Positions 63,869 to 64,000 of a stretch of 64,000 bases of DNA are shown one piece after another. The notes below the pieces were generated by a model, which ran no database searches, was not told where the DNA came from, and saw nothing but the letters and a program-made list of their open reading frames with translations. Position 1 is the stretch's first letter. Every line of letters begins with the position of its first letter. The stretch is from Microvirga rosea (GTDB lineage Bacteria > Pseudomonadota > Alphaproteobacteria > Rhizobiales > Beijerinckiaceae), in contig NZ_JAJDOP010000007.1 in the NCBI RefSeq assembly GCF_020595095.1, positions 62,001 through 126,000 of the forward strand, in the 5' to 3' direction. The position numbers and the translations under genes are program-made.

Positions 63869-64000
63869 ATGCGCCATCTGGACTTTTCGATGCACGATCT
63901 GGTTGAACTCGAAGCGGAACTTTCGCGCCTGAAGCAGGAGCACCGGGATCTGGATATGGCGATCGAGGCGCTCGAACAGATCATCACCGGCGATCAGCTG
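63869..64000 (+). CDS. Second DUF465-like protein, 3' end cut by the window
   Basis: A frame opens at ATG 63869 (MRHLDFSMHDLVELEAELSR...) and stays open to the window end (44 codons). LSRLKQEHRDLDMAIEALEQ is the DUF465/YdcH coiled-coil pattern. A second in-frame ATG at 63890 could be the true start. The gene is divergent from the one ending at 63498 and is its paralogue. Confidence 0.75.
   Translation, partial: MRHLDFSMHDLVELEAELSRLKQEHRDLDMAIEALEQIITGDQL

Overview
This window looks like the chromosome of a GC-rich alphaproteobacterium of the order Hyphomicrobiales (Rhizobiales). The gene set and protein style suggest Methylobacteriaceae, for example a Microvirga-like genome; that family-level placement is inference. 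Supporting markers are RpoH with the QKKLFFNLR box, the alphaproteobacterial type of SerC, a TrcR cell-cycle regulator, DUF1465/DUF1192/DUF4164/DUF3606 small proteins, a 6S RNA next to the 5-formyl-THF cyclo-ligase gene, and glycolytic genes in the order tkt-gap-pgk-fba.

Region 1 (1-5.3 kb) is the right-hand part of an integrated element. A tyrosine integrase sits 68 bp from the 3' end of a tRNA-Glu(CTC) gene. It is followed on the same strand by a C5-cytosine DNA methyltransferase with an unexplained C-terminal extension, an unrecognised 453-residue protein whose N-terminus resembles the helical tail plus helix-turn-helix of plasmid replication/primase proteins, and the first 18 codons of another gene cut by the window edge. 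A 25-bp direct repeat lies upstream of each of the last two genes. The left end of the element is outside the window.

Region 2 (5.4-27.3 kb) is core chromosome: rluD, rpoH, purA, serA-serC with a leader structure, an RND efflux pair with a palindromic operator-like site, glmM, ftsH, tilS, and the start of the cell-envelope cluster (cpoB, pal).

Region 3 (27.5-31.3 kb) is a block of four genes (phospholipase D/cardiolipin-synthase-like, HdeD-like, TetR regulator, NIPSNAP protein) that separates pal from tolB. TetR and NIPSNAP are divergent around a very strong inverted repeat.

Region 4 (31.4-42.8 kb) runs leftwards: yebC-ruvC-ruvA-ruvB-ybgC, then tolQ-tolR-tolA-tolB, interrupted once by a divergent mannitol-dehydrogenase-type gene. 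ExoD-like, YmdB-like and 5-formyl-THF cyclo-ligase genes lie upstream. Tol-Pal connects envelope constriction to division; RuvABC resolves Holliday junctions.

Region 5 (42.8-50.1 kb) holds 6S RNA, a GNAT protein, zapA and a DUF4164 coiled-coil protein on the minus strand, divergent from tkt-gap-pgk-fba (central carbon metabolism).

Region 6 (50.2-64 kb) holds a degenerate ThiE-like protein, a Sel1-repeat protein, an inositol-phosphatase family enzyme, a MotA/MotB-like proton-motor pair without flagellar neighbours, an ABC exporter, rpmE, small conserved proteins, a quinone oxidoreductase, trcR, a propionyl-CoA synthetase, a TSUP permease and two DUF465 small proteins, the last one cut by the window end. 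I see no CRISPR array, rRNA or insertion sequence. The least explained material is the element at 1-5.3 kb; I cannot show that it is a new defence system.
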